Origin: JBBIRT01 sp037441725
Lineage (GTDB): Bacteria; Desulfobacterota; BSN033; UBA1163
Reading direction: 5' to 3'
DNA length: 9,357 nucleotides
Assembly: GCA_037441725.1 (NCBI GenBank)
Contig: JBBIRT010000124.1
Span: 1-9,357 of the forward strand
Shown: piece by piece, positions 1 through 6,836 of the stretch
Layout of the letters: the number at the start of each line of letters is the position of its first letter
Position numbering within the stretch: the first letter of the stretch is position 1
The notes under the pieces: model-generated
Told to the model about the DNA's origin: nothing
Databases searched by the model: none
What the model saw: the letters and a program-made list of their open reading frames with translations, nothing else
Translations under genes and position numbers: made by a program

Positions 1-846
1 AAGACCAAAGAGTTATTGGAAACCCATAAACCAGAGCTGATCATCCTCGGCAAAAGCATGGTGATCTATAAAGAACCCTTAAAAGAAATAGCTGAAATGA
101 TCCGCTCTATGAATCCAAAGCCGATCCTCCTTTATGATATGGCCCATGTCTTAGGATTGATCGGTCCCTATTTCCAAGAACCTTTTAAAGAGGGAGCAGA
201 CCTTGTGACAGGCTCTACGCATAAGACCTTTTTTGGTCCCCAGAGGGGAGTGATTTCAAGCAACATGTCCGAAGGGACAGAATATGAAGAGCTCTGGGAG
301 GCCATTGTCCGTCGCGTCTTTCCAGGAAGTGTGAGCAACCATCATCTGGGAACCATGGTGGGCCTTCTGCTTGCTTCCTATGAAATGAATACCTTTAAAT
401 TAGATTATCAGAAAGCTGTGATCACCAATGCCAAGGCCTTTGCCCGGGCCTTAAAAGATCAGGGATTGATGGTGGAGGGTGATCCAAACATTGGATATAC
501 CGAGACCCATCAGGTGATTGTCAGGGTTGGATATGGAAAGGGACCATTGATCGCCGACCGATTGGAAGAAAATAACATCATTGTCAACTATCAGAGTGCA
601 CCAGACGATGAGGCCTTCACCACGGCAAGCTGTCTAAGAATGGGAGTCCAGGAGATGACCCGCTTTGGGATGAATGAAGATGACTTCACCCAATTGGCTG
701 AATATATCGCTCAAGTGATCCTTCAAGGCCGAAACCTTCGCAGGGAGATTTCCCAATTCAGAAAAAAATTTATCGAGATGAAATACTGTTTGTCTGAAGC
801 TGAGGCCAAGCCTCTGGTTGAAAAATTGTTAGAAACAATGATTTAA
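1..846 (+). CDS. glyA: Serine hydroxymethyltransferase family PLP enzyme, C-terminal part (5' end outside window)
   Basis: The reading frame is open from base 1, so the start lies upstream; 281 residues are visible of a protein that is usually 420-480 long. The family interconverts serine and glycine with transfer of a one-carbon unit to (tetrahydro)folate or a related pterin in the cytoplasm. Visible landmarks are YDMAH (its Asp, bases 136-138, should contact the pyridine nitrogen of PLP), the PLP-lysine motif GSTHKTFFGPQRG (Lys at bases 223-225), and LRMGVQEMTRFGM, whose Arg (bases 637-639) aligns with the substrate-carboxylate Arg of SHMT. The N-terminal third is missing from view. The motif style (GSTHKTF-GPQRG, GVQEMTRFG) looks more like archaeal SHMTs than the usual bacterial TTTHKTLRGPRGG, so the exact pterin cofactor or substrate is uncertain. 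The downstream lipoprotein gene follows after 28 nt and may be co-transcribed. Family call is firm; strict GlyA function is less so. Confidence 0.85.
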   Translation, partial: KTKELLETHKPELIILGKSMVIYKEPLKEIAEMIRSMNPKPILLYDMAHVLGLIGPYFQEPFKEGADLVTGSTHKTFFGPQRGVISSNMSEGTEYEELWEAIVRRVFPGSVSNHHLGTMVGLLLASYEMNTFKLDYQKAVITNAKAFARALKDQGLMVEGDPNIGYTETHQVIVRVGYGKGPLIADRLEENNIIVNYQSAPDDEAFTTASCLRMGVQEMTRFGMNEDDFTQLAEYIAQVILQGRNLRREISQFRKKFIEMKYCLSEAEAKPLVEKLLETMI

Positions 847-860
847 GCCCTAAGAGGGAA

Positions 861-866
861 AGGAGG
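861..866 (+). promoter_or_regulatory. Shine-Dalgarno site for the lipoprotein gene
   Basis: AGGAGG lies 8 nt before the ATG at 875, inside a purine-rich stretch between the two plus-strand genes. It fixes the start of the lipoprotein gene and shows it is translated on its own signal, although it probably shares a transcript with the upstream PLP-enzyme gene. Confidence 0.8.
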
Positions 867-874
867 AGCGAGAT

Positions 875-1414
875 ATGTTGAATAAAAAAAAGATCCCCAT
901 TGAGAGGTTAATCTTTTTAAGTCTTTTGGTTCTTCTTTTTAGCTGTGCAAACCCACCCAAAACCCTTGACCCTTCCGTTTCAGGCCCACAATTGATCGTC
1001 AATCCAGAATGGGTTCGTCTCTCGGTATCGAAGATGAAGGACACAAATATCATCTTTGAGGGATCAGGATTTAACCCTGGTGATTCGGTCCTCATCACCC
1101 TGACAGGTCCTCAAGAAACAAAGGTCATTGCAGCTGAAGCATCCATTAATCCTGACGGAACCTTTAAAGCACCCGTACCAGCCCTCACCAAGGTGATGGA
1201 GTTTTTGAGAGCTGACATTACCTTTAATGAAAATTTTGAAAATGTGGTCATCCTCTCTCAACCCCCCATTCCAAAAGGCATTTATACGGCAAGGGTTGAA
1301 AGCATGATCTCAAAACAGGTCGCAGAAACAAAACTAAGTGTTAAAGGACCAACGATTCTCGATCGTCTAAAGGATTGGATCGGTAAGTTAACAGGTAAGA
1401 TCAAACACACGTAG
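875..1414 (+). CDS. Predicted lipoprotein with an Ig-like domain, function unknown
   Basis: A 179-residue protein I do not recognise as a named family. Its N-terminus is a typical lipoprotein signal: basic residues (KKK, then ER), a hydrophobic core of about 11 residues, and the lipobox LFSC, giving a lipidated Cys24. The next residue is Ala rather than Asp, so by the usual rule it would go to the outer membrane of a Gram-negative cell. The mature part (about 156 residues) reads as a beta-rich domain: EGSGFNPGDSVLITLTGP near residues 63-80, a DGTF turn near the middle, then PKGIYTARVES and AETKLSVKGP, a pattern seen in Ig-like or TIG-like beta sandwiches. The tail is basic (RLKDWIGKLTGKIKHT). 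The start is set by AGGAGG 8 nt upstream. It ends 4 nt from the end of the convergent atpC. The lipoprotein call is well supported; the Ig-like fold is an inference from pattern only. Confidence 0.75.
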   Translation: MLNKKKIPIERLIFLSLLVLLFSCANPPKTLDPSVSGPQLIVNPEWVRLSVSKMKDTNIIFEGSGFNPGDSVLITLTGPQETKVIAAEASINPDGTFKAPVPALTKVMEFLRADITFNENFENVVILSQPPIPKGIYTARVESMISKQVAETKLSVKGPTILDRLKDWIGKLTGKIKHT

Positions 1415-1418
1415 GAGC

Positions 1419-1820
1419 TTATTGTCCAGCCACTTTAAGACGGTTGATGGCTCGGAGAAGTGCGGCCTTGGCCCGATCAAGATCAATCTCAGGTGTCCTT
1501 TCGGCCAATCTCTTTTCTGCCCTCTCCTTTGCCTTTTGGGCGCGAGCCACATCGATCTCTTCAGGACGTTCTGCAGACTCTGCAAGAAGAATGACTTTCT
1601 TCCCATCGGTCATCAGAAATCCACCACTGGTGGCCAGAGTGATCTTCTCCCCATTAGATTTGGTAATTCTTGTGATTCCGGTCTGAAGGCTCGAGACAAA
1701 TGGGGTATGGCCGCGAAGGATACCAAAATAACCCAAGCTTCCTGGGGCTACCACAGACTCGATCGGCTCACTTAAAACCACTCGTTTTAAAGTCACAACA
1801 TCCAGAATGAATGGTTCCAT
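1419..1820 (-). CDS. atpC: F1Fo ATP synthase subunit epsilon
   Basis: 133 residues, normal length for epsilon. This central-stalk subunit binds gamma, links it to the c-ring and can inhibit ATP hydrolysis. The N-terminal beta sandwich shows the family pattern VVAPGSLGYFGILRGHTPF (residues 24-42) and ATSGGFLMTDGKKVILLAESAERPEEID. The C-terminal part is two helices rich in Ala, Arg and Glu. It starts with IDVARA, which matches the I/LDxxRA ATP-binding motif described for bacterial epsilon subunits, so regulation by ATP level is plausible. It is the last gene of the operon, 30 nt after atpD. The start is ATG; the upstream purine-rich GGAAGAGAAG is only a weak Shine-Dalgarno match, which would fit one copy per complex. 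No terminator is visible between its stop codon and the convergent lipoprotein gene. Confidence 0.97.
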   Translation of the reverse strand: MEPFILDVVTLKRVVLSEPIESVVAPGSLGYFGILRGHTPFVSSLQTGITRITKSNGEKITLATSGGFLMTDGKKVILLAESAERPEEIDVARAQKAKERAEKRLAERTPEIDLDRAKAALLRAINRLKVAGQ

Positions 1821-1850
1821 CTTTTATCTTCTCTTCCGGGAATGAAAAAA

Positions 1851-3254
1851 TTAATGAATCTCTTCTCTCAATCGCTTGGCCTTCTCAACCACTTCCTCAA
1901 TCTTTCCAACCATATAGAAGGCTTGCTCTGGAAGATCGTCATATTTTCCTTCAAGGATCTCCTTAAATCCTTTAATAGTATCAGGTAAAGGAACATATCT
2001 TCCAGGACTCCCAGTAAATTGCTCTGCTACAAAGAAGGGTTGGGAAAGAAACCGTTGAATTCTTCTGGCCCGTGCAACCAGCAGTTTATCTTCCTCTGAA
2101 AGTTCTTCCATCCCGAGGATGGCAATGATGTCCTGGAGTTCCTTATATCGCTGGAGAACTTGTTGAACCCCTCGAGCCACCCGATAATGCTCCTCACCTA
2201 CAATCCGTGGATCCAGAATTCTCGATGTTGAATCCAGTGGATCAACAGCCGGATAGATTCCTAATTCAGCCAATTGTCTTGATAAGACTGTAGTGGCATC
2301 CAAATGAGAAAAGGTGGTTGCAGGAGCAGGATCGGTAAGGTCATCCGCAGGGACATAAATGGCCTGAACTGAAGTGATAGAGCCCCTCTTGGTAGAGGTG
2401 ATCCTCTCCTGAAGTTCACCCATCTCGGTTGAGAGAGTGGGTTGGTAGCCCACGGCTGAAGGCATTCGACCCAAAAGGGCTGAAACTTCTGAGCCTGCCT
2501 GAACAAAACGGAAGATATTATCAATAAACAGCAGCACATCCTGGCCTTCTTCGTCTCTAAAATATTCTGCCTGGGTGAGGGCAGACAGACCCACTCGAAG
2601 CCTTGCTCCTGGAGGTTCATTCATCTGACCAAAGACAAGAACCGTCTTATCAATGACTCCCGAGGCCTTCATCTCCAACCAGAGGTCATTCCCCTCTCGC
2701 GTTCTCTCTCCCACACCCCCAAAGACAGAAAACCCTCCATGTTCAGTAGCAATATTCCGGATGAGCTCCATGATTAAGACTGTCTTTCCAACCCCTGCCC
2801 CCCCAAAAAGACCTACCTTGCCCCCTTTGGCATAAGGTTCAAGAAGATCGATCACCTTTAGCCCTGTCTCAAAGACTTGGGTGGAGGGAACCTGTTCCTC
2901 AAACGGGGGAGGAGGTCGGTGGATAGGATAACGTTTCTTGGCAGGACATTCACCCAGTTTATCAATGGGTTCACCCAAAAGGTTGAAAACCCTCCCAAGG
3001 GTCTCCCTCCCCACAGGCATTGTGATGGGCTCTCCAGTATCGATGGCATCCATTCCCCGAACAATTCCATCCGTGGAGGCAGTCGCCACACAGCGGACGA
3101 CATTCTCTCCAAGGTACTGGGCCACTTCAATAATCAGCTTTGTTCCATCCAATTTATCAATTCGAATGGCATTATAGATGGCAGGGAGTTCTTCTGTGAA
3201 GAACTCCACATCCACCACTGGACCGATCACTCTTAGAACTTTCCCAACTCTCAA
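1851..3254 (-). CDS. atpD: F1Fo ATP synthase subunit beta (catalytic), TTG start
   Basis: 467 residues, full length. Beta carries the three catalytic sites of F1 and makes ATP from ADP and phosphate. Visible are the P-loop GGAGVGKT (151-158), GERTREGND with the catalytic Glu183, the Walker B strand LLFID ending in Asp245, the alpha/beta family signature PAVDPLDSTS (335-344), and the lever loop EELSEED (383-389), where the family usually has DELSEED. The initiation codon is TTG (3252-3254). No in-frame ATG precedes it, and the next residues RVGKVLRVIGPVVDV are the normal beta N-terminus. AGGAGG lies 7 nt upstream and overlaps the TAG stop of atpG, so translation is probably coupled to gamma. 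The gap to atpG is 11 nt and to atpC 30 nt. Confidence 0.98.
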   Translation of the reverse strand: MRVGKVLRVIGPVVDVEFFTEELPAIYNAIRIDKLDGTKLIIEVAQYLGENVVRCVATASTDGIVRGMDAIDTGEPITMPVGRETLGRVFNLLGEPIDKLGECPAKKRYPIHRPPPPFEEQVPSTQVFETGLKVIDLLEPYAKGGKVGLFGGAGVGKTVLIMELIRNIATEHGGFSVFGGVGERTREGNDLWLEMKASGVIDKTVLVFGQMNEPPGARLRVGLSALTQAEYFRDEEGQDVLLFIDNIFRFVQAGSEVSALLGRMPSAVGYQPTLSTEMGELQERITSTKRGSITSVQAIYVPADDLTDPAPATTFSHLDATTVLSRQLAELGIYPAVDPLDSTSRILDPRIVGEEHYRVARGVQQVLQRYKELQDIIAILGMEELSEEDKLLVARARRIQRFLSQPFFVAEQFTGSPGRYVPLPDTIKGFKEILEGKYDDLPEQAFYMVGKIEEVVEKAKRLREEIH

Positions 3255-3261
3255 GGTCTTT

Positions 3262-3267
3262 CCTCCT
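3262..3267 (-). promoter_or_regulatory. Shine-Dalgarno site for atpD, overlapping the atpG stop codon
   Basis: On the minus strand the sequence reads TAGGAGGA, in which the TAG ends atpG and AGGAGG is a perfect Shine-Dalgarno core 7 nt before the TTG of atpD. This decides the unusual TTG start and implies that ribosomes finishing gamma can reload at beta. Confidence 0.85.
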
Positions 3268-4132
3268 ATTCCTTATTTCTTTTTTTTGCCAACCTCAAAG
3301 CCTCTGCCCCTGTGGTCACCTCTAACAATTCTTTGGTAATGGATGCCTGTCGGGCTTTATTATAACTCAGGGTAAGGGTTGAAATCATTTCCTCTGCATT
3401 CTCTGTGGCTGACTTCATTGAAACCATTCGAGCCCCCTGTTCGCTGGCCACAGATTCTACTAAACCCTTATAGATCTGGGCCTCCAGATATTTCGGAAGG
3501 AGAAGGGCCATGATCTCCTCGTCAGAGGGTTCAAAGAGAGGTTCCCCTTTGATTTCAGAACTCTCAATAGGAAGCAATTTCATCACCACTGGTTTCGTAT
3601 TCATTGCAGAGAAAAAACGGGTGTAGATCAAATCGACCTCGTCATATCGGCCTTCTCCAAAACCCCTGACGATCACCCCAGAAATCTCCTTCACCTCCTG
3701 AAGGGTAATCTCTTTTGACATTTGAAGCAGGGTATGGTCAATGGGGATGGTCTTCCTTCTAAAGAATTCATACCCCTTTCTCCCAATGAGGATGAGGTGA
3801 ATTTCTTGGTGGCCATGCTCGTTGATAAATCGAGTGGCCTGGGCAATGGCATTGGCATTATACCCGCCACAGAGACCCTTATCAGAAGTAATTAGGATAA
3901 GGCCAATCCTTTTCACCTCTCTCTTGATGAGAAGAGGATGATCAATCCTTGGAAGCGAAGGGGAAAGGCTTTCCATTAGCTCTTGAATCTTCTCAGCATA
4001 GGGTCGGGCTGAATGAAGTCGATCCTCTGCTCGCTTGAGACGGGAGACAGCAATCATCTCCATGGCCCGGGTGATCTGTTGGATGCTGATCACACTTCGA
4101 ATTCTTCGTCTAATCTCTTTGGTCCCTGGCAT
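3266..4132 (-). CDS. atpG: F1Fo ATP synthase subunit gamma (rotor shaft)
   Basis: 288 residues, normal for the family. Gamma is the rotating shaft inside the alpha3beta3 hexamer. The N-terminal helix has the classic pattern KEIRRRIRSVISIQQITRAM followed by MIAVSRLKRAE. The Rossmann-like middle part begins at IGLILITSDKGLCGGYN (about residues 76-92). The C-terminal helix carries MKSATENAEEMI and ends with the family signature ITKELLEVTTGAEA, which keeps the required Thr, Glu, acidic residue and Gly-Ala. The C-terminal end is short and basic (AKKRNKE). The ATG start has GGGAGAG just upstream with slightly tight spacing. A 47-nt gap separates it from atpA, and no structure is evident there. It is followed by atpD after 11 nt. 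Confidence 0.97.
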   Translation of the reverse strand: MPGTKEIRRRIRSVISIQQITRAMEMIAVSRLKRAEDRLHSARPYAEKIQELMESLSPSLPRIDHPLLIKREVKRIGLILITSDKGLCGGYNANAIAQATRFINEHGHQEIHLILIGRKGYEFFRRKTIPIDHTLLQMSKEITLQEVKEISGVIVRGFGEGRYDEVDLIYTRFFSAMNTKPVVMKLLPIESSEIKGEPLFEPSDEEIMALLLPKYLEAQIYKGLVESVASEQGARMVSMKSATENAEEMISTLTLSYNKARQASITKELLEVTTGAEALRLAKKRNKE

Positions 4133-4179
4133 CTCTCTCCCAAAAATTGAGGTGTGGTCGATGGATAAGAATATATGAA

Positions 4180-5697
4180 TTAAGGTGCCACAAAATTCTT
4201 TTTATATTCCTGAGCAGCCTGGTGGAGCAACTTTGAGATTTCTTCTGACAGTTCTTTCTTCTCCTTAATCTCTTCAGGGATTTGAGGGTACCTCTCTCGG
4301 ATGAACGGATAAAATCCCTCTTCAAAATTTTTCACTTTTTCAAGGGGAAGGTCATCGAGATAACCATTTTCTGCCACAAAGATGATCATCACTTGATCCT
4401 CTACGGGCATCGGAGCATATTGGGGCTGTTTTAAAATCTCAACCAATCGTTCTCCTCGTGTAATTTGAGCTTGAGTGGCCTTATCCAATTCAGATCCGAA
4501 CTTGGCAAAGGTGACCAGTTCACGATATTGGGCAAGATCCAATCTGAGCATTCCTGCCACCCGTTTCATCGCCTTAATCTGGGCATTCCCTCCCACGCGG
4601 GAAACAGAGAGACCCACCGAGACGGCTGGACGAACCCCAGCATAGAAGAGGTCGCTCTCTAAATAGATCTGCCCATCAGTGATGGAAATGACATTGGTCG
4701 GGATATAGGCAGAGTAGTCTCCTGCCTGAGTCTCTACAATGGGTAAGGCTGTCAGAGACCCCCCTCCCAAGGCATCATTCAATTTGGCTGCCCGCTCAAG
4801 AAGTCTCGAATGAAGATTAAAGATATCTCCTGGAAAGGCCTCTCTTCCAGGAGGTCTTCTCAATAACAGTGAAACCTGACGATAGGCTACAGCATGCTTC
4901 CAAAGATCATCATAAATGATTAAGGCATGACGTCCGCTATCTCTAAATTCCTCTCCCATCGCACATCCTGCATAAGGGGCAACATACTGCATGGGAGCAG
5001 GATCACTGGCTGTAGCGGAGACCACAATCGTATATTCCATGGCTCCATATTCCTGAAGGGTATTGACGACCGCCGCCACGGTGGACTGTTTCTGCCCGAT
5101 CGCTACATAGATACAGATCACATCCCCCCCCTTCTGATTAAGGATGGTATCCACAGCAATGGCCGTCTTTCCCGTCTGGCGGTCTCCAATGATTAGTTCC
5201 CTCTGTCCCCTCCCAATGGGAATCATGGAATCAATACATTTTAATCCTGTCTGAAGGGGTTCCTTCACGGGTTGCCTTTCAACCACATTGGGTGCAACCC
5301 CTTCAATCAGACGGGTCTTGGTGGTGTGAATAGGACCCTTTCCATCAATGGGCTGGCCTACAGCATTGACGATCCTTCCGATTAAGGCATCCCCAACTGG
5401 TACGGAGAGGACTTTGCCCGTCCGTCGAACCGGATCTCCCTGCTCAATCTTTGTATAATCTCCAAGGATCATGGCTCCAATGTGATCCTCATCCAGATTA
5501 AGGGCCATGCCATAGATCCCTTCTGGGAATTCAAGCATCTCTGAGGCCATACAACTGGGAAGGCCTTTGATTCGGGCAATTCCATCCCCGGCCTCAATCA
5601 CCTCACCCACCTCTTCCATCTCCATTTTCATCCTATACTGTTCAATGTGCTGCTTGAGAATGGATGAAATCTCTTCTGGATTAATCTTTAGTTCCAC
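4180..5697 (-). CDS. atpA: F1Fo ATP synthase subunit alpha, GTG start
   Basis: 505 residues from the chosen start. Alpha forms the hexamer with beta and holds the non-catalytic nucleotide sites. Seen are the P-loop GDRQTGKT (171-178), the signature PAVSVGLSVS (357-366) and the arginine finger R367 in SVSRVGG, which reaches into the beta site. There are two in-frame GTG codons. The one at 5695-5697 is preferred: GAGGTGA (5703-5709) matches the anti-Shine-Dalgarno over 7 bases at ideal distance, and the upstream GTG (5704-5706) lies inside that site. It gives an N-terminus of MELKINPEEISSILKQ, like other alpha subunits. The upstream GTG would add three residues. Odd points: Trp266 stands where the family has Ser in DDLSK, and Asn294 where Tyr is usual in VFYLHS. 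It follows atpH by 12 nt. Confidence 0.97.
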   Translation of the reverse strand: MELKINPEEISSILKQHIEQYRMKMEMEEVGEVIEAGDGIARIKGLPSCMASEMLEFPEGIYGMALNLDEDHIGAMILGDYTKIEQGDPVRRTGKVLSVPVGDALIGRIVNAVGQPIDGKGPIHTTKTRLIEGVAPNVVERQPVKEPLQTGLKCIDSMIPIGRGQRELIIGDRQTGKTAIAVDTILNQKGGDVICIYVAIGQKQSTVAAVVNTLQEYGAMEYTIVVSATASDPAPMQYVAPYAGCAMGEEFRDSGRHALIIYDDLWKHAVAYRQVSLLLRRPPGREAFPGDIFNLHSRLLERAAKLNDALGGGSLTALPIVETQAGDYSAYIPTNVISITDGQIYLESDLFYAGVRPAVSVGLSVSRVGGNAQIKAMKRVAGMLRLDLAQYRELVTFAKFGSELDKATQAQITRGERLVEILKQPQYAPMPVEDQVMIIFVAENGYLDDLPLEKVKNFEEGFYPFIRERYPQIPEEIKEKKELSEEISKLLHQAAQEYKKNFVAP

Positions 5698-5702
5698 GGC
5701 CT

Positions 5703-5709
5703 TCACCTC
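5703..5709 (-). promoter_or_regulatory. Shine-Dalgarno site that decides the atpA start
   Basis: GAGGTGA on the minus strand is a 7-base perfect match to the 16S rRNA 3' end. Eight bases separate GAGG from the GTG at 5695-5697. The competing GTG at 5704-5706 is part of this site, so it is unlikely to be the start codon. Confidence 0.75.
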
Positions 5710-6252
5710 TCAATAGGTTTTTACCATCTCTCTCTTAATCTCTTCAAGTCGATGTCTGATGCTCCCATCAAAGACTTTGTTTTCAAGCTTTACGATCACC
5801 CCTCCCAGAATCGATTCGTCAACCCATGGTTTGAGAAAAACCTTTTTCTTGGTGGCCTTTGAAAGTTCCTTTTCAAGTCGAAGGAGAAGATCCTCAGAAA
5901 GAGGAACAGAGGTAATGACTTCAGCGGTCACTTTTTCTCGTGCTTCTTGGGCTAAGGAGAAGAAGGTCTCTATCATCAAGGGGAGCCTCCTCTGTCTCCC
6001 TTGATCGATCACGAGATTCACCCAGTGAAGAATGATCGGAGAGACCTTCTCTCCAAAGATTTTCGAAAGGGCTCTCTTCTTCCCATCAGAAGAGATTTGT
6101 GGATCACTTAAGAACTCCTTTAATTCCGCATTGGACTCGAGGGAGGTAAGGAGGTGGGTAAGCTCCTCCTCCACCTGATCCAATTTTTCCTCTGCTTTAG
6201 CGACTAAAAAAAGGGCCTCCGCATAACCTTTTATCAATGGATCACCTGCCAT
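5710..6252 (-). CDS. atpH: F1Fo ATP synthase subunit delta (OSCP type)
   Basis: 180 residues from the chosen ATG. Delta sits on top of F1 and ties the alpha3beta3 hexamer to the b stalk. The N-terminal helical domain starts GDPLIKGYAEALFLVA, a family hallmark. The C-terminal part has PWVDESILGGVIVKLENKV followed by FDGSIRHRLEEIKREM, matching the conserved VDPSLIGGV...DGSVR block of delta/OSCP. An upstream GTG at 6259-6261 is also in frame, but it lies in the AGGTGA Shine-Dalgarno match (6258-6263). The ATG at 6250-6252 is 5 nt beyond that site, so it is preferred. The gene overlaps the end of atpF by 11 nt, which points to coupled translation of the two stator subunits. atpA follows 12 nt later. 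Confidence 0.95.
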   Translation of the reverse strand: MAGDPLIKGYAEALFLVAKAEEKLDQVEEELTHLLTSLESNAELKEFLSDPQISSDGKKRALSKIFGEKVSPIILHWVNLVIDQGRQRRLPLMIETFFSLAQEAREKVTAEVITSVPLSEDLLLRLEKELSKATKKKVFLKPWVDESILGGVIVKLENKVFDGSIRHRLEEIKREMVKTY

Positions 6253-6736
6253 AGAGCTCACCTACCTTAGAGACATACTCTTCCACCAAGCGACGATGGT
6301 CTTCTAAGTTGAGGGATTTATTGATGATCTTAGAGGCCGCCATAATGGAGAGATCAGCTATCTTCTCCTGAAGCTCAAGGATGGCCTTCTGTTTCTGAAG
6401 CTCAATCTCTTCTTGAGCCCTTTTCACAATGAGATTCGATTCCTGCTGGGCCTTTTGAATGATTTCCTTTCGCATATTTTCACCCAGCTCTTTTCCCTCG
6501 TTAATGATCTTCTGTGCTTCAGCCCGGGCCTCAGCAAGCTGCTGCTTGTACTCCTCCAGAAGAGCAGAGGCCTCCTGCTTCGTTTTTCTCGCCTCCTCCA
6601 ATTGCTGTTGAATGGTCTCCTCCCTCTTCTTCAATCCTTTTAGAATCTGTGGGTAGGCCAACTTGGCCAGTAAGGCCAGCAAGAGGAAGAAAGAGATCAA
6701 CGTCCAGATGATTAATCCTGGTTCTGCTTTGAACAT
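6242..6736 (-). CDS. atpF: F1Fo ATP synthase subunit b (peripheral stalk)
   Basis: 164 residues, normal for bacterial b. It has one N-terminal membrane helix (about residues 8-28, GLIIWTLISFFLLLALLAKL), then YPQILKGLKKREETI at the membrane exit. A long, very polar helix rich in Glu, Lys, Gln and Ala runs to about residue 130 and should form the right-handed coiled-coil dimer of the stator. The C-terminal segment (LNLEDHRRLVEEYVSKVGEL) is the delta-binding end. There is only one b gene and no b' in the window, so a homodimer is expected. The ATG start has GGGAGGAG 6 nt upstream. It lies 100 nt after atpE, the widest gap in the operon, and its last 11 nt overlap atpH. Confidence 0.96.
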   Translation of the reverse strand: MFKAEPGLIIWTLISFFLLLALLAKLAYPQILKGLKKREETIQQQLEEARKTKQEASALLEEYKQQLAEARAEAQKIINEGKELGENMRKEIIQKAQQESNLIVKRAQEEIELQKQKAILELQEKIADLSIMAASKIINKSLNLEDHRRLVEEYVSKVGELYGR

Positions 6737-6760
6737 GATCGACTCCTCCCTGGATCAATA

Positions 6761-6783
6761 ATCCCATGGACTATCATGGGGAT
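6761..6783 (-). repeat. Inverted repeat (hairpin) in the atpE-atpF gap
   Basis: On the transcribed strand the bases read ATCCCCATG, loop ATAGTC, CATGGGAT. That is a 6-bp stem CCCATG/CATGGG closed by a 6-nt loop, extended by two A-U pairs across a bulged C. It lies about 25 nt before the atpF start codon and about 50 nt after atpE. No run of U follows, so it is not a typical terminator. It could shield the 3' end of the atpB-atpE message or mark a processing site, but this is an inference from one modest stem. Confidence 0.45.
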
Positions 6784-6836
6784 AGAATCTTGAACAACAT
6801 TCAGTCATCTACAGTTTATTAAAAGGTTGAAATCGA

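Noticed and set aside
850..1261. Minus-strand open frames of 65-82 residues opposite the lipoprotein gene
   Set aside because: The plus-strand gene has a good ribosome site, a signal peptide and a coherent domain. The antisense frames show none of these.
1352..1366. Inverted repeat ACGAT-TCTCG-ATCGT as a terminator of the atp operon
   Set aside because: The stem is 5 bp, lies inside the lipoprotein gene, and has no U-tract in either direction.
1422..3236. Open frames of 60-119 residues on the plus strand across atpC and atpD
   Set aside because: They mirror strongly conserved ATP synthase genes on the other strand, have low-complexity or unlikely composition, and lack ribosome sites.
5710..6261. 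GTG at 6261 as the start of atpH, and GTG at 5706 as the start of atpA
   Set aside because: Both GTG codons lie inside AGGTGA-type Shine-Dalgarno sites that point to the starts at 6252 and 5697. The difference is only three residues each, so neither is excluded with certainty.
6761..6783. The atpE-atpF hairpin as an intrinsic terminator
   Set aside because: It has no run of U after the stem, and essential subunits lie downstream with no second promoter evident.
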